Source of the DNA: Argentina anserina
Lineage: Eukaryota; Streptophyta; Magnoliopsida; Rosales; Rosaceae
Length of the DNA stretch: 64,000 nt
Reading direction: 5' to 3'
NCBI RefSeq assembly: GCF_933775445.1
Contig: NC_065874.1
Location: 17,937,001 to 18,001,000 of the forward strand
The position numbers and the translations under genes are program-made. Below are positions 23,672 through 34,900 of this stretch, one piece after another. The notes under the pieces were generated by a model. The model was not told the DNA's origin and did no database searches. It worked only from the letters and a program-made list of their open reading frames with translations. Every line of letters starts with the position of its first letter. The first letter of the stretch is position 1.

Positions 23672-24499
23672 ATCTTGAACTTTGGACTGCATCGGTATTA
23701 ACATTTTTCAAACAACCACTGACCAAAGTTGTTGGTATAACCGATTTTTCGGTTTAGATTAGCAGCCGAACGAATTTGATCCAGAGATCTGATGATTTTT
23801 TTAGCATAATATTCTTCCTCTCTGATCGAAGATTCAGATATGAATCATTAGATTTTGAAGATGGGGTGCTGTAATGATATTGACTTACTAATTGAAAATC
23901 TTATAATTAGATGAGGGTGATTTGTTCTGCATCTGATGATAACAATTTGAATTGAAGAAATTTGAAAGAGAGGATAAAGGATGAGATGATGTTGATTTGG
24001 ACTGAACCTCGGAAATAGTATAACGAAAACGGATGAGAAGAAACAATAACTTTTTCCTTTTCTGAACAGAAGAAGAAGTTGCTAATGGCAGATTGCAGAA
24101 GAAAAGAAACGAAGAAGAAGATGAAAGAGTGAGCCAAACAAAAGGAAATATGTACTGGCGCGTGGTTGCAATACACAAATAATTTGGAACAACCATAGTT
24201 GCAATACTGGCGTTTGGTTGAAAAAATAAGCCGTGTATATACACGACTTGTGTATTCATGAGAATGAAACAGTAGTCTTAAATTCAGGAAAGCGATTTAA
24301 ATGACACAAACATATGGGTTCATCTGTAGTACATTGCAGTATGTTATACAGCAATGTTTTGCAGGCAAAAGAAAGGGGAACGTGAGATGCACGAGGGGCC
24401 GTGTGTGAAGTTTTGACAGGAATTTACTGTATGCACAGCAGATTTTTCCAAACAATATCGAAGTTTTCCTTATCCTTATCCTCAGATATGATCATAAAG
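23672..24499. other. Intergenic, downstream of UGT pseudogene
   Basis: No recognised gene. Overlapping minus-strand frames at 23.89-24.26 kb are Ser/Phe-rich without a domain. Confidence 0.4.
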
Positions 24500-25923
24500 T
24501 TAAATTTGATCAATAAACTTTCCCATTGTAGCATAAGAGGAGCCCCCATCCAACAAGGCTTTCCTGCTATTATCACTCAACAGTTTGACCTTCTTCCTTA
24601 CATCACTATCGAGCTTCATCACCTCCTTTACTCCTCTCTCAATTTTTCTGTGCACTCACAACAACCGAACCATCCTTCCTGTAACTCATATCAATTTCCA
24701 TGGCTATCCCTAGTTCCTTCACTAGCTGGAATGCATTGAGCTGTTGCTCGGCGAACAGGGGCAACGTAGCCATCGGAACGCAAAACCACAAGCTCTCCAG
24801 AATGGAATTCCACCCACAATGGGAGACAAAGCCTCCCACTGCTGGATGGGATAAGATATCAACTTGCGGCACCCACCCTACAACTTTTCCGACTCCCGCC
24901 GTTCGATCAAGGAACCCTTCTGGTAACACCCCTCTGGGATCGGCATAGTCTCTGGGAATAAAACTTCCCTCCGGTGGAGGCTGACGTAGTGACCACAAAA
25001 ACCGAAATTCTCCGTGCTCCAATGCGCTGGCAATCTCTTTCACCTGGTCTTCCCTGAAGCTTCCCATGCTCCCAAAGCACAGAAACACTACAGACGACGG
25101 AGGCTGATCGTCGAGCCATTTCAAGATTTCAGACTTCTGCTTCGACATCTGGTCAGTCTTCTCATCGCTTTTAAGATGAAGTATCAGTCCTACATGATAC
25201 ACCGGAGGGATCTTATTATCAGACCTGAGAGAAAGAAGGGCATGCGACTCCAGCTCCGAGAACGTATTTATCAAAATACCCTTGACATCTCTATACGTTT
25301 TGGCCATGTCGAGGAATCTGGTTCTGGCCTCCTTTTCGAAAAGGCCACTGGGTAAGACTTTAGCAGCAGGCAAGGGTTTTGCATAACTCGGAATCACCAG
25401 ATCTGCAGTCGAGTGCTGGAACTCACTGCAGTCCTGGTTGTGATCGTCGCGCAGTGTTTGAAGGTGGAACATGAGCCCGAGCGAGGCTGCGCTGGATGTG
25501 AAGAACAAGTAGGCAGGAACACCCAATTCCTTGGCGACATCGATCATGGCGGTACAGAACATGTCAATGACAATTCCGGCGAGTCGAGTCTTGGTCTCAG
25601 ACTCGATGAGTTTGGCGACCACATTTCTGACGTGGGTTTGCTGATTATCAATGAAGCTGAAGAAGTTGTTGGTGCCATTACCTTGCGTCTCCAAATTTCT
25701 GCTGTGGGAGGTTGATGAACTTGATCCTCTGTGATATGGAAGAGTCCGCTAAGGACTCTATGTAGGCATCGATGGGGTCTAAGCTGAATGGAAACTTCAT
25801 GATCAGGACGGTGGTGATGAGTTGGTCATCACGAGACAGGAGGAGCTTTGCGACCTCCACCGTCGACACGAGGTGGCCAATGCCAGGGGATGGAATGAAC
25901 AGTAGCTCCGCCGATTGCTTCAT
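24500..25923 (-). pseudogene. UDP-glycosyltransferase, UGT71-like, two frameshifts
   Basis: Family 1 glucosyltransferase of small phenolics or terpenoids, cytosolic. Reading leftward, the start ATG at 25923 opens with the PSPGIGH pattern holding the catalytic His (residue 17). The frame stays open to about 25690, where a 1-nt shift moves it to the frame read down to 24639. That part has the IDMFCTAM segment with the partner Asp, the (P)[13 protein letters not shown] segment, and a full PSPG box: WVPQ, then HCGWNS, then PL-FAEQQ, ending in the Glu-Gln that binds the sugar. A second 1-nt shift at about 24650 is needed to reach the usual C-terminus (LLDGGSSY...MGKFID) and stop at 24500-24502. 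Length and intronless layout match UGT71. Either this is a recent pseudogene or both shifts are assembly errors. Leu replaces the usual Trp late in the PSPG box. Confidence 0.85.
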
Positions 25924-26014
25924 TTGATTGAGATGCAGAGAGTTCTCACAAGAAATGTGATTGAATTCTGTTAAGTTGTACTGATGAAAAGCGAAGCTGA
26001 GAGATATGTCACAT

Positions 26015-26026
26015 GATTATTTATAT
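26015..26026 (-). promoter_or_regulatory. TATA box of UGT71-like gene
   Basis: Minus strand ATATAAATAATC, about 95 bp before the start codon at 25923. A usual spacing for a plant TATA box. Confidence 0.5.
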
Positions 26027-26545
26027 GCATAAATCATAATGGAATTGCATGCATGTGGTTGGTTGGTGTTGGTTGGTGTTGGTGCTACGGTGCTAGCTCT
26101 AAATACCGCTTCAATCTTATTATTTGTTTTCCAAATTTTGGTGAGGTGAGAACCTTTGCTGTCAATGCCCAAACGGGAAAAACACAATTGGACCGACTTA
26201 TCTTAGTTAGCATTTCTTATTTTCATACGTTGTGATTTACTTTGTAATTGATGCGAAGCTTCATGGATGCTCATAAGATGACCGATATAGATAATAAATT
26301 ACGTCCTTCATCTTTTTGTTTTTTTTCGTGTACATTCTAAATCGGGTATCGGGAATGCAAACTGACCTTGTTACAAAATTGAGATTTTTTTTCCCATAAA
26401 ATAAGGGATACGGTCTATCTAGCAAATTAGATGTCACTAAATAATAATGATTTGGCTCAGAGGCAAAAATCTACTTGCCAGTGTATAGTTTCTTGACATT
26501 CTTGCTCGGCTAGCTCTCGCATTTTTCTTACATATGCCTCGTCTC

Positions 26546-27832
26546 CAGTTGCGGATCAGTCCCTCAAAGTTAGGTGAGCAGAATAATAGTTCATATAGAA
26601 TAGGTGAAAAAACTATATAAGTCAAAATATAATTCTTATTTAATATTCATCAAGATTTCAAAAAGAGATATAAGAATTGCAAATAAAAAACGTTAATTGA
26701 CACCTAAGAAAATACATAATCTCATTACAAATTTTATATGCTCTATCTTGCGCTCCACAATCTCCAATAAACTCGAAATAACCAAATATAGTATCCATAT
26801 CCCAATTTCATAAATAAACCACCCATTACAGAATTTATAAAACAAATTGGATTTGGATTTTCAAATTATATAAAACACAATTTTCATAAGTTTGGGACTT
26901 TAGATTGTTTAATATGCGATGAGATTTGGAAATTGAGATTCATTATAAAACGCAATATCAGATTAAACAAGTAAAAACAACTCAATACCCAAAATTAAAG
27001 AAAGAAAATCTAAAAAATTGCACACATAAAACTCTAATTCTAAAATCTAATTCTCAATCCCTAATTAAGTTAAGAGGAGACTTGCGTTTAGAGGGCTGCA
27101 TATTGCTAGGTCTGCTTCTGATCCTCCCCTGCTCTAAAAGTATGTACTTTGTTGTAAATTAACCAACAAAAAAATCCTTTTTTGTACCAAAAAAAATTAA
27201 CCAACAAAAACCCAAAACCCAGAAATCTCAAAATACAAGATTATCAACTCTTCCAATTTACAGTGTTTCTAAAACTGCAAGTTATATATCTCAATTCCAT
27301 ACATAAATCACTTTCATATCAGAAGAAGCAACCATATGACATAACCACAGCCAGTAAGTCGAAGCACGCAACATGAAACTCCAATATTCAAGTTTTCATT
27401 TTTTCTTTCAATTAAGCATCAATAACCAAAATCCATGCTTTGCAATTTATATGCTTTCAATTGAACAACGAACAGAACTGAAGAAGAACATATGAATTCG
27501 ATACAGCAGCAAAACCCCAAGACATCAACTTCTTCAATTCTCAAATCTCAAACGAATTCGATTTCAACTAACCAGAGAGATAAAGCTTGATCTGAGAACT
27601 AATTATGATACCTTATATGAAAGCCAAGTTTGCCAGAGACTACCCAGAACACGGTTTGAAACCTAAAAGCTCCTCCCTTGATTCTCCTTCCTCTCTTTCT
27701 TGGAGAAGTAGTACCACAGATCGAGACGTCGAGAACGATGAATTGAAACCTACCGGGCTATTTTTTTCCAATGTGGGCTTTTGAAACCTACCGGGCTGAA
27801 GCTGTGCTTGCTTCTATGTAAGTCCGCCACTG
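26546..27832. mobile_element. Putative non-autonomous hAT element
   Basis: The left end CAGTTGCGGATCAGTCC and the reverse complement of the right end CAGTGGCGGACTTAC share 9 of the first 10 bases. The flanking octamers CTCGTCTC (26538-26545) and CTCATCCC (27833-27840) match at 6 of 8, as expected for an aged hAT duplication. No transposase; the interior is AT-rich. Confidence 0.5.
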
Positions 27833-27840
27833 CTCATCCC

Positions 27841-28282
27841 GGTTCTATCTCCCCCACAAAATTATGCATGCTTGGTCGAAGTGTCCCCGCGACGGTTTCG
27901 CATTGTGAAACATCCTTCATTACCTTCTTTCCCTTTCAGATAGCTTCGTTTGTAGCCTTTCTTTCTATAAACCTCACATTCAGACGGGGGAATTGGGAAG
28001 GCCTAGCATGACTTGGGTGAAGGTTCATGGGTCTTAACCAAGGGAATGCCTACCATGACGTTCGTGAAATCTTTTTTCTTGGTGGAAGCTAGGATTTTTC
28101 TCGTCGATCAATATGTACGTGAGGTCATTGAAAGAGAAAGGGGTGAAAGAGTTAAAGTCTACAAAGGGTGAGGTGCATGTAGTTAGGGCTTGTCAACGGG
28201 TCAAGCCGGAACCGATATTTTCACAAATATGAAGAGTTTGGAACAATAAAAGAATTATTGGAAAACATTTCCAACAAAAAGT
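27841..28282. other. Intergenic, no gene seen
   Basis: No coding sequence or repeat that I can assign. Confidence 0.4.
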
Positions 28283-29245
28283 CACAATCTAGTTTCGAAA
28301 TATTGTCGATTGACACCAATAGATGTGATCGAAATATATATTTAGGGACCCTGTAAAAATTTCACAAGTTTTAGACATGATTTAACCGTCCGTTCCTACG
28401 GTCAACCAAAAAATAGGCGTTTTGACATATTAAAACCTCATTGATCGGGGCTTTGTCATATGGGTTTCCTCGATGCGACCGCGCACAACCAATAACAAAA
28501 ATTAGGTGATTTCAAATATGTAAACATATTTTGGCATTCGCATTTTGGTAATGGATCGTCCCTTAGGGTATATTAGTAGTGTTTTTGGTTTACCAGAAAT
28601 TCTGACTGTTAGACAAGGTCTAAATTAGGTGAAATTTTTACAAGGTCACTAAATATACATACCAATCACATTGGCTGGTGTCGATCAATCCCGAAATGTT
28701 TTTTCATATAGTCGCTTCATAATGCGATAATTTTATTCTAACCTAATATAAATGTTATGATACATTAGTAGACACTTTGGTGATTGACAACTTCTGTTCG
28801 AAATGTGGTCGATCAACACTACCAGATGTGATCGGTATATATATTTAGGAATTCCATACAAATTTCATTCATTTTGGATATGGTTTGACCGTTCGTATCT
28901 ACGGTCAACCAAAAAAGATGCATTTTGACATATTTAAACCCCTTAGTGCGACCACGCATGATCGGTGACAAAAATTAGGTGATTTTAGATATGTGAACGG
29001 CTTTCAGCATTCGTATCTTGGTAATGGATCCTTCTTAGGTCATATTAGTGGTGTTTTTGGTTAACTGGAAATTCTGACGGTCAGACGAGGTCCGAATTAG
29101 ATGAAATTTTTACTTGGTCACTAAATATATATACCGATCATATCTGCTGATGTTGATCGATCATGAGAAGTTTCATTCATATAGTTGTTTCATAATGCGA
29201 TTGTTTTATTCTAAACCTAATAGAATATGTATGTATAATATTTTA
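28283..29245. repeat. Tandem pair of foldback units (about 505 and 458 bp)
   Basis: Unit 1 (28283-28787) and unit 2 (28788-29245) run in parallel: GATGTGATCG(A/G)(A/T)ATATATATTTAGG, then a centre with ACGGTCAACCAAAAAA, then GGTGATTT...GAAATTTTTAC...GGTCACTAAATATA. Within each unit the right side is the reverse complement of the left, so each can fold into a hairpin. Non-coding. They look like two adjacent MITEs of one family or a duplicated MITE. Confidence 0.65.
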
Positions 29246-29990
29246 TTACTTGGCAGGTTTTTACGGGCCGAGCCTTGTGGGCTTCTGGTTGGCCGGGCCA
29301 GGTTTCACACCTCTAAACTAAGCCCGGCCCTCTACCCACGGAAGCAGGCTTTCTCGTGGGCTGAGCCAGGTAAAAGTCCATCGGGCTTACGAGCTTTCGT
29401 GGGCTTATCGGATCCGCAGATTAAATGATGAGACCTACATGTAGTGTTGGCACACATTGTTCGTCAATGACATAAGACGGTTCTACTGAAAATGTATATC
29501 GATCAGTATGATCTAGTCAGTAACTATGTACATTTGGAGAAGAAGAGCAGTGTGCAATTTTGAGAGATCGAGTAAGTTGGGAAATAAACTCGAGTAATGA
29601 ATGGTTCTACTGATCGAGTTCAGAAAATAGTTATTCCGTAAAACTTCAATTGCTATCCGAAAAAAAAAGGTAATGAACGTTCAAAATTATGAAGTACTTT
29701 ATGCACCAACAATTCATATAGTTATACAATCTGGAATACAAATGACTAGTTTAATTTAGATATCAAATATGTTTAACTAATTTACAAATACAGCCATTAA
29801 AGGTCACACCCTTTGCTGATTCTTCCATCTTCCTTCTCTTAACTTCGCGTTCGGATCTCGCCATGCACTGTGGTGTCTCATACCCGACTAACTTGCGATC
29901 GAGTGATACACGAATTGCCGTACACCGGCAAGTTTTAGCCAACCTTTTGGGAAGAACTCCGTCACACTGCTATTTCTATCCATAAAGAAC
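29246..29990. other. Intergenic, repeat-like
   Basis: Holds a GGGCC/GGGCTT-rich stretch (29.26-29.41 kb), typical of degenerate plant DNA elements, then unassigned sequence. No gene. Confidence 0.35.
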
Positions 29991-30109
29991 ATGCCCGTCG
30001 GAGATCTTTCAACTAATTCTGGAGGTGCTTTAGGCATGGTCTCATACGCACGCCTAATCAAATGAAAGTTCTAATGACTATATGTTGGGAATTGGATATC
30101 ATAAAAACT
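29991..30109 (-). pseudogene. 119-bp copy of the GT61 gene 5' end
   Basis: Collinear and ungapped with 2161-2279 of the GT61 gene (constant offset 27830 bp), with about 13 mismatches (roughly 89% identity by eye). The match covers codons 4-43 of the longest GT61 frame, and the copy is interrupted by stops in that frame. It ends at 30109, the base before the TG of the Tat LTR, so the retroelement probably inserted into a duplicated GT61 fragment. Left of 29991 nothing matches the gene. Confidence 0.8.
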
Positions 30110-30890
30110 TGTTTGAACCTATATTTTGCAAGGCCCACGTGGTATAGTAGGACAGATGGACCGCACCTACGATGATCTCTAGAGTTACCGCAACCATAAT
30201 ATGTTACTGCGGCCATAGCTATTTTGCGATCACATGTACAGAAAGACGATTTGCATTGTCAACTTTGACAATTTGGCCGCCTTAATGTTGGAGGAATCAG
30301 TGCTACCATTTATTTTTCTTATTCATTTGTAATTAATCCCAACAATTATTGCTAAGATTTCATTCTCTATTCTTTTCTTAGTTTCAGTATAAATAGGGCA
30401 TTAGGTTTCTTTGTTAGAGGTCCCCTACCAAACGCTCAACGCGGCTACACTATTTTCTTATCAATACAATGCTACAATTCACAACACACCAGTCTCCTTT
30501 TAATTTCCAAGTTTACTTCATCGTTTTCTTTACCGGTATTTATATTTTCCTGTTTTTTTTTCTTTATATTGCTTACATTAAGTATTAAGAAAATCATAAA
30601 GAACCACAATCACCATCACATTCACAACATTCACCTGTACCACACAACACTAAGATCGCAGCTAGCTAGCTGATCCGTGTTAAAGTCCTTGTATCACGCA
30701 TTGAGAACCCCGCGGCCGAGAGTGATCCTTCCTTGGCCCACAGTCGTTTGATTACAACTTTGAAACCTCGCTTGGCCCCCTGGCCGCCAGTTGGCACGCC
30801 TTAGCACACGTCACAAGCCAGAAAGACAAGTGGAAGCCAAAGAGGACCCCAGCCTATTGACACGCAGCCGGGACGATTTTGGATCCAACA
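30110..30890 (+). repeat. Tat element 5' LTR
   Basis: Begins TGTTTGAACC and ends GATCCAACA (TGTT...AACA inverted ends), 781 bp. A TATA box (GTATAAATAGGGC, about 30388) is followed by a leader. At about 30893-30913 the phrase TTTTGGCATGCCCAGTGGGA occurs, the usual sequence just after the LTR in this group. Confidence 0.6.
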
Positions 30891-30974
30891 TCTTTTGGCA
30901 TGCCCAGTGGGACATGTATTGCTGAATGATATAATATCATTTTGTGAGACATTACATATTATGTATTTTCACAT

Positions 30975-33790
30975 ATGAGTTACTATGAGCCGAACTTACA
31001 CGGCTATTATGAATACAATCACCCACATGCCCAAGATCAATTGTATGACTATAATAGCAGATACAGCTATTCCACATACCAAAATTTTGTTGATTTGAAT
31101 AGTCGTGCATCTTGGGATCACCGAAAACCCACCATTCAATCTCAATATAGTAAAGAACGATATAGAAAAGTGCAGAAAGATACCGGTAAAGAAAACGATG
31201 AAGTAAACTTGGAAATTGAAATGAGACTAGTGTGTTATGAATTGTAGAATTGGTCGGTTAGGCCAGCGGCTTGAAAATTGTATTGGCCAGCTTAATCAAA
31301 ATTTGGGAGTTAAATCAGAGATGATGAATGCCTGGTTACGCTAATTTCAAACTGGAACTGGAACACAAATGCCGCATAATAGCCAGTGTGATGGTAGTCA
31401 GTTTTAGTCATTCGAGCCAAGGCAAAGCAGTCAGACACAACAAAATCCGCCTTCAAGTGGTCAGACAACATCAACACCAATAAGACTAGCAATGACCATT
31501 CATTCTTCCACTCAAACACAACAGGTTTTTCCTAGCAGCCAGTGGAGACAAATCATAAACAATCAAAATCATGAAAATCCAAATTCTAGTTCACAGAATC
31601 AAGCATACCAACAAGCACCTCATTTGACCACTGCCACGCGCCCTACATTGCCTCCCAGTCAACAAGCGTATGCTCAACAGTATGTTTTTGGTTCGCAGCC
31701 ATGGCCAACACAACCGAGAGGTCAAGGTTACGGCCAACACTTTCAACCTCATTCTATTATGCCATACCAGACTCCACCACACTCTGCTGCATCATTCCAG
31801 ACTCCACCACATTCTATGTCTCCTTACCAAACTCCACCGTATCTTCCTCCGCCTTATCAGGCACATATCCCACCGCAGCAGGGATGGCCACCAGTTCCGA
31901 ATAAACAACAAATGGCGCAACCGGGGCGTGGAGATCTTAATAGGCCTGTGCTTTTTAATGACATTCAACACATGGTAGAAGGCATGGTGGGGAATCTACA
32001 TTAAAAGGTGGATCGTCCCACTTATACAAAACCATATCCACCTCATGTTGATCTCATTCCATTGCCACATCATTATAGAGTACCATATTTCCATTTATTT
32101 TCAGGAGATGCATATCAATCTACGGTTGAGCATATTGGTCGTTTTATTTCACAGTGTGGTGAAGCTAATAGTGAAGAGAACCGTATGCAATTGTTTGTGA
32201 ATTCACTTACTGGTTCCGCATTTTCATGGTTCGTTAATCTTCCACCTAATTTCATCCATACTTGGAGGGACTTGGAGCAACCATTCCATGATCGGTTCCA
32301 CAAGACAGAGCAGAATATTCATGTGGTTGAACTAGCAAAGTCATTTCAAACGGGGGTTGAGTCAGCTCAAGAGTATATAGGCAGATTCAATCTTCTCCGG
32401 ACCAGGTGTAAGGCACAGTTACCATAATCAGAGTTTGTGGAGATGGCATTGGCCGGACTTGGTTTTGAGTTCAGAAATAAGTTTGAGGGATTAAATTTCA
32501 GAGATCTATATGAGCTAGAGTCGAGAGTAATACGTTATGAAGCAATTCTTAGAGAAGAACTACAGAAGAAGCTCGCTTCGAAGGGTACCTACTACACGAG
32601 TCAGGCCGTAAGTACGGCCCAAATTGAAGACTGGAGTAGTGACAACGACATGGCCGGAATAAATTTGGCCGAGCTCTTAGTGAAGCGCCCTTTTGTTTGC
32701 AAGGGTTTAGAGAAAACTGAGTCAGTCGCACGTTCACTTCACACCACTTCTAAAACTACAAAACGCACATATACATTTGATATTCGCAAGGCTGATTTGA
32801 TCTTTGATCAACTTTTGGCCGCGAAATTGATTAAATTATCTGATGGGCATGTTTTTCCAAGTCTTGAACAAATGAAAGAAAAAATGTTTTGTAAGTTTCA
32901 TAATTCTTGGAGACATTCCACTAACAATTGTGTGATTTTTTGTGATCTGGTGCAGGATTTAATTGATCAAGGAAAACTAAGGTTCCCTAACATGTCAAGC
33001 TCTACAATGAAAGTTGACACCAATCCTTTTCCTACGGCTACGGTGAACATGATCTGTGTCGGCGCTTCTTCATCAGTAGATGTGAGTTTGAAGCAGAAGG
33101 ATCTTTCAATGGATGAAGGAGTGATGATTGGCTCTATCAAGCTCTCTCCTTCCAAGTTGATAGTTGGTAACATTCCTACTCCAACTGTGTTATGTGGACG
33201 GTGTCAAAAGGAGTTATGTTTGGTTGATATCATAAATGGTCGTGACAAACCTGCACCCAAGTCACCTGCACAACCTGTTCAAAAAGTATCTTCTGAGCTG
33301 GAGCTGAATCGTCAAAGAGTCAGTAGCACTGCGGTTTCCAAAAGAGAACGATAGGATGTTCCCAAGTGTGAGAATAAGTCAATCAAGAGGAAGCTTTCTT
33401 ATGGTAGTCCTTCTCGTGATACGAAAGAAAGAGAGGTTTCTCCAAAGCACAATAGTAATGATCGGAGGAAAGGAAAGGCCCTGGATTACGGTGCTAACCC
33501 GGTTGCCCAAACCTCTGCTCAGGAGTGCCTGGGTGAACGAAAGTATGGGGAGCGCAAGATGGTATGGTAGAACATCGAGAGAACATGATATTGCATCCTT
33601 GACAAAGACTCAGAAACGCCGACATCAGCGGGAGGTTGCTCTGGCTAGAAGGCTAGATTTGGTGGAGACAAGTCCAGTAAGACACATGAGGTTTGAAGAT
33701 GGCGACAACATACACTATCGTGGTTGTCAAGAGAAAACTAGTGGGCGTCAAGGCCATAATGGTGGTTATCATGAACCAGTGCCTAAGTAA
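30975..33790 (+). pseudogene. Tat gag polyprotein, broken frames
   Basis: A Tyr-rich N-terminal frame (30975-31247) is out of phase with the rest. From 31492 three segments share one frame and are split by stops at 32002-32004, 32425-32427 and 33352-33354. The middle one holds the retrotransposon gag capsid domain (PYFHLFSGDA, then FSWFVNLP, then F.DRFH). The third has the CKFHNSWRHSTNNCVIF block typical of Tat/Ogre-type gag, with Cys and His in a knuckle-like arrangement. A Pro/Gln-rich stretch (31.6-31.9 kb) precedes the capsid domain. The tail 33356-33790 is in another frame. Not translatable as one protein. Confidence 0.8.
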
Positions 33791-33974
33791 CGAGTACAAG
33801 ATAAAATGAAAGAACCTTGTTCTTCTCATTGTGACAGTGTGACTCGTTCGAGTAGCCCTAGTGCTCACGTTGCTAATAAGCCAGTGGCTTAGGAGCATCA
33901 TGCAAATTTGGTGCGACCGATTTCTTCACGAAATGGGTTTAGGCGAAGCCATACACTTCCATCTGTGCTGAAAC

Positions 33975-34743
33975 TGTAATCACCTTTATTAAAAAAGAGA
34001 TTGTGCACCGGTTCGGAATCCCTGAAACAATTCTCGCCGACCGCGGTTTTGTCTTCATCTCAGAGGCTGTGCATACTACTACCAATGAGTTAGGCATACA
34101 AATGACTCATTCTACTCCCTATTACCCTAAATCAAATGGTCAGGCTGAAGCATCTAACAAAGTGGTCATCAATGTGCTTAAACGGATGATAGCAGATAAA
34201 CCGCGTGATTGGCATAATCTTTTGTCTAAAACGTTGTGGGTTCTCCGCACTTCGAAACGATTTGCTACAGGAACTACTCCTTTTTCTCTGACAAATGGTC
34301 ATGATACCGTGCTTCCAGTAGAGATATGGGTCGAAGCCCTACGCGTTGCAGAGCAAAATGGTTTGACGACCGAAGACTATCAACAAGCCATGCTGTAAGA
34401 ACTGGAAGAACTTGATCATGCTCGATTAGATGCTTACAACAACATCAACGCTCAAATGCGTGCGTTGGCTCGAGTATACAACAAACGGGTTAGGAGTAAA
34501 ACTTTCGCAGAAAATTATTTGGTATGGAAAGCAGTCCTTCCTGAGACCTTGAAGGATCCACGATATGGGAAGTGGTCACCTAGATGGGAGGGGCCATTCG
34601 CGGTGGATCCAGTAATTGGTAATGGCGCGTATCATCTTCGGGACCTTGATGGCGAGCTGAATTGTATGCCCATAAAGGGACAACACTTGAAGCAGTATTA
34701 TCCCACCATGTCGGAGGTGTCCGAAATCCAACACATTTTTTAA
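33975..34743 (+). pseudogene. Tat integrase C-terminal half
   Basis: Starts within the integrase core (VHRFGIPETILADRG, then STPYYPKSNGQAEASN with the core Glu region) and continues to the C-terminal domain (WSPRWEGPF, then Y.LRDLDG) and a stop at 34743. An in-frame TAA at 34396-34398 breaks it. The DDE first aspartate and zinc finger are missing because of the internal deletion. Confidence 0.8.
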
Positions 34744-34782
34744 GTGACACGACTTTGTGTCTAATGTACAATAGTCAATTCA

Positions 34783-34793
34783 CTTTGGGGGGG
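34783..34793 (+). promoter_or_regulatory. Polypurine tract of Tat element
   Basis: TTTGGGGGGGGCT, about 40 bp after the integrase stop. In this lineage such a tract lies between coding region and 3' sequence. No LTR copy follows it. Confidence 0.45.
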
Positions 34794-34900
34794 GCTACTT
34801 ATCTTGCAACCTGATGAATTAAGAAAGCTGACCGCACCAAATCAATGACCACGGTTAATATAGGGCATTACAATTGGTTGTGGCCGCGGTGGAAGCTGAA

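Noticed and set aside
23888..24259. Minus-strand frames of 123 and 89 codons downstream of the UGT pseudogene
   Set aside because: Low-complexity Ser/Phe composition, two overlapping frames, no known family.
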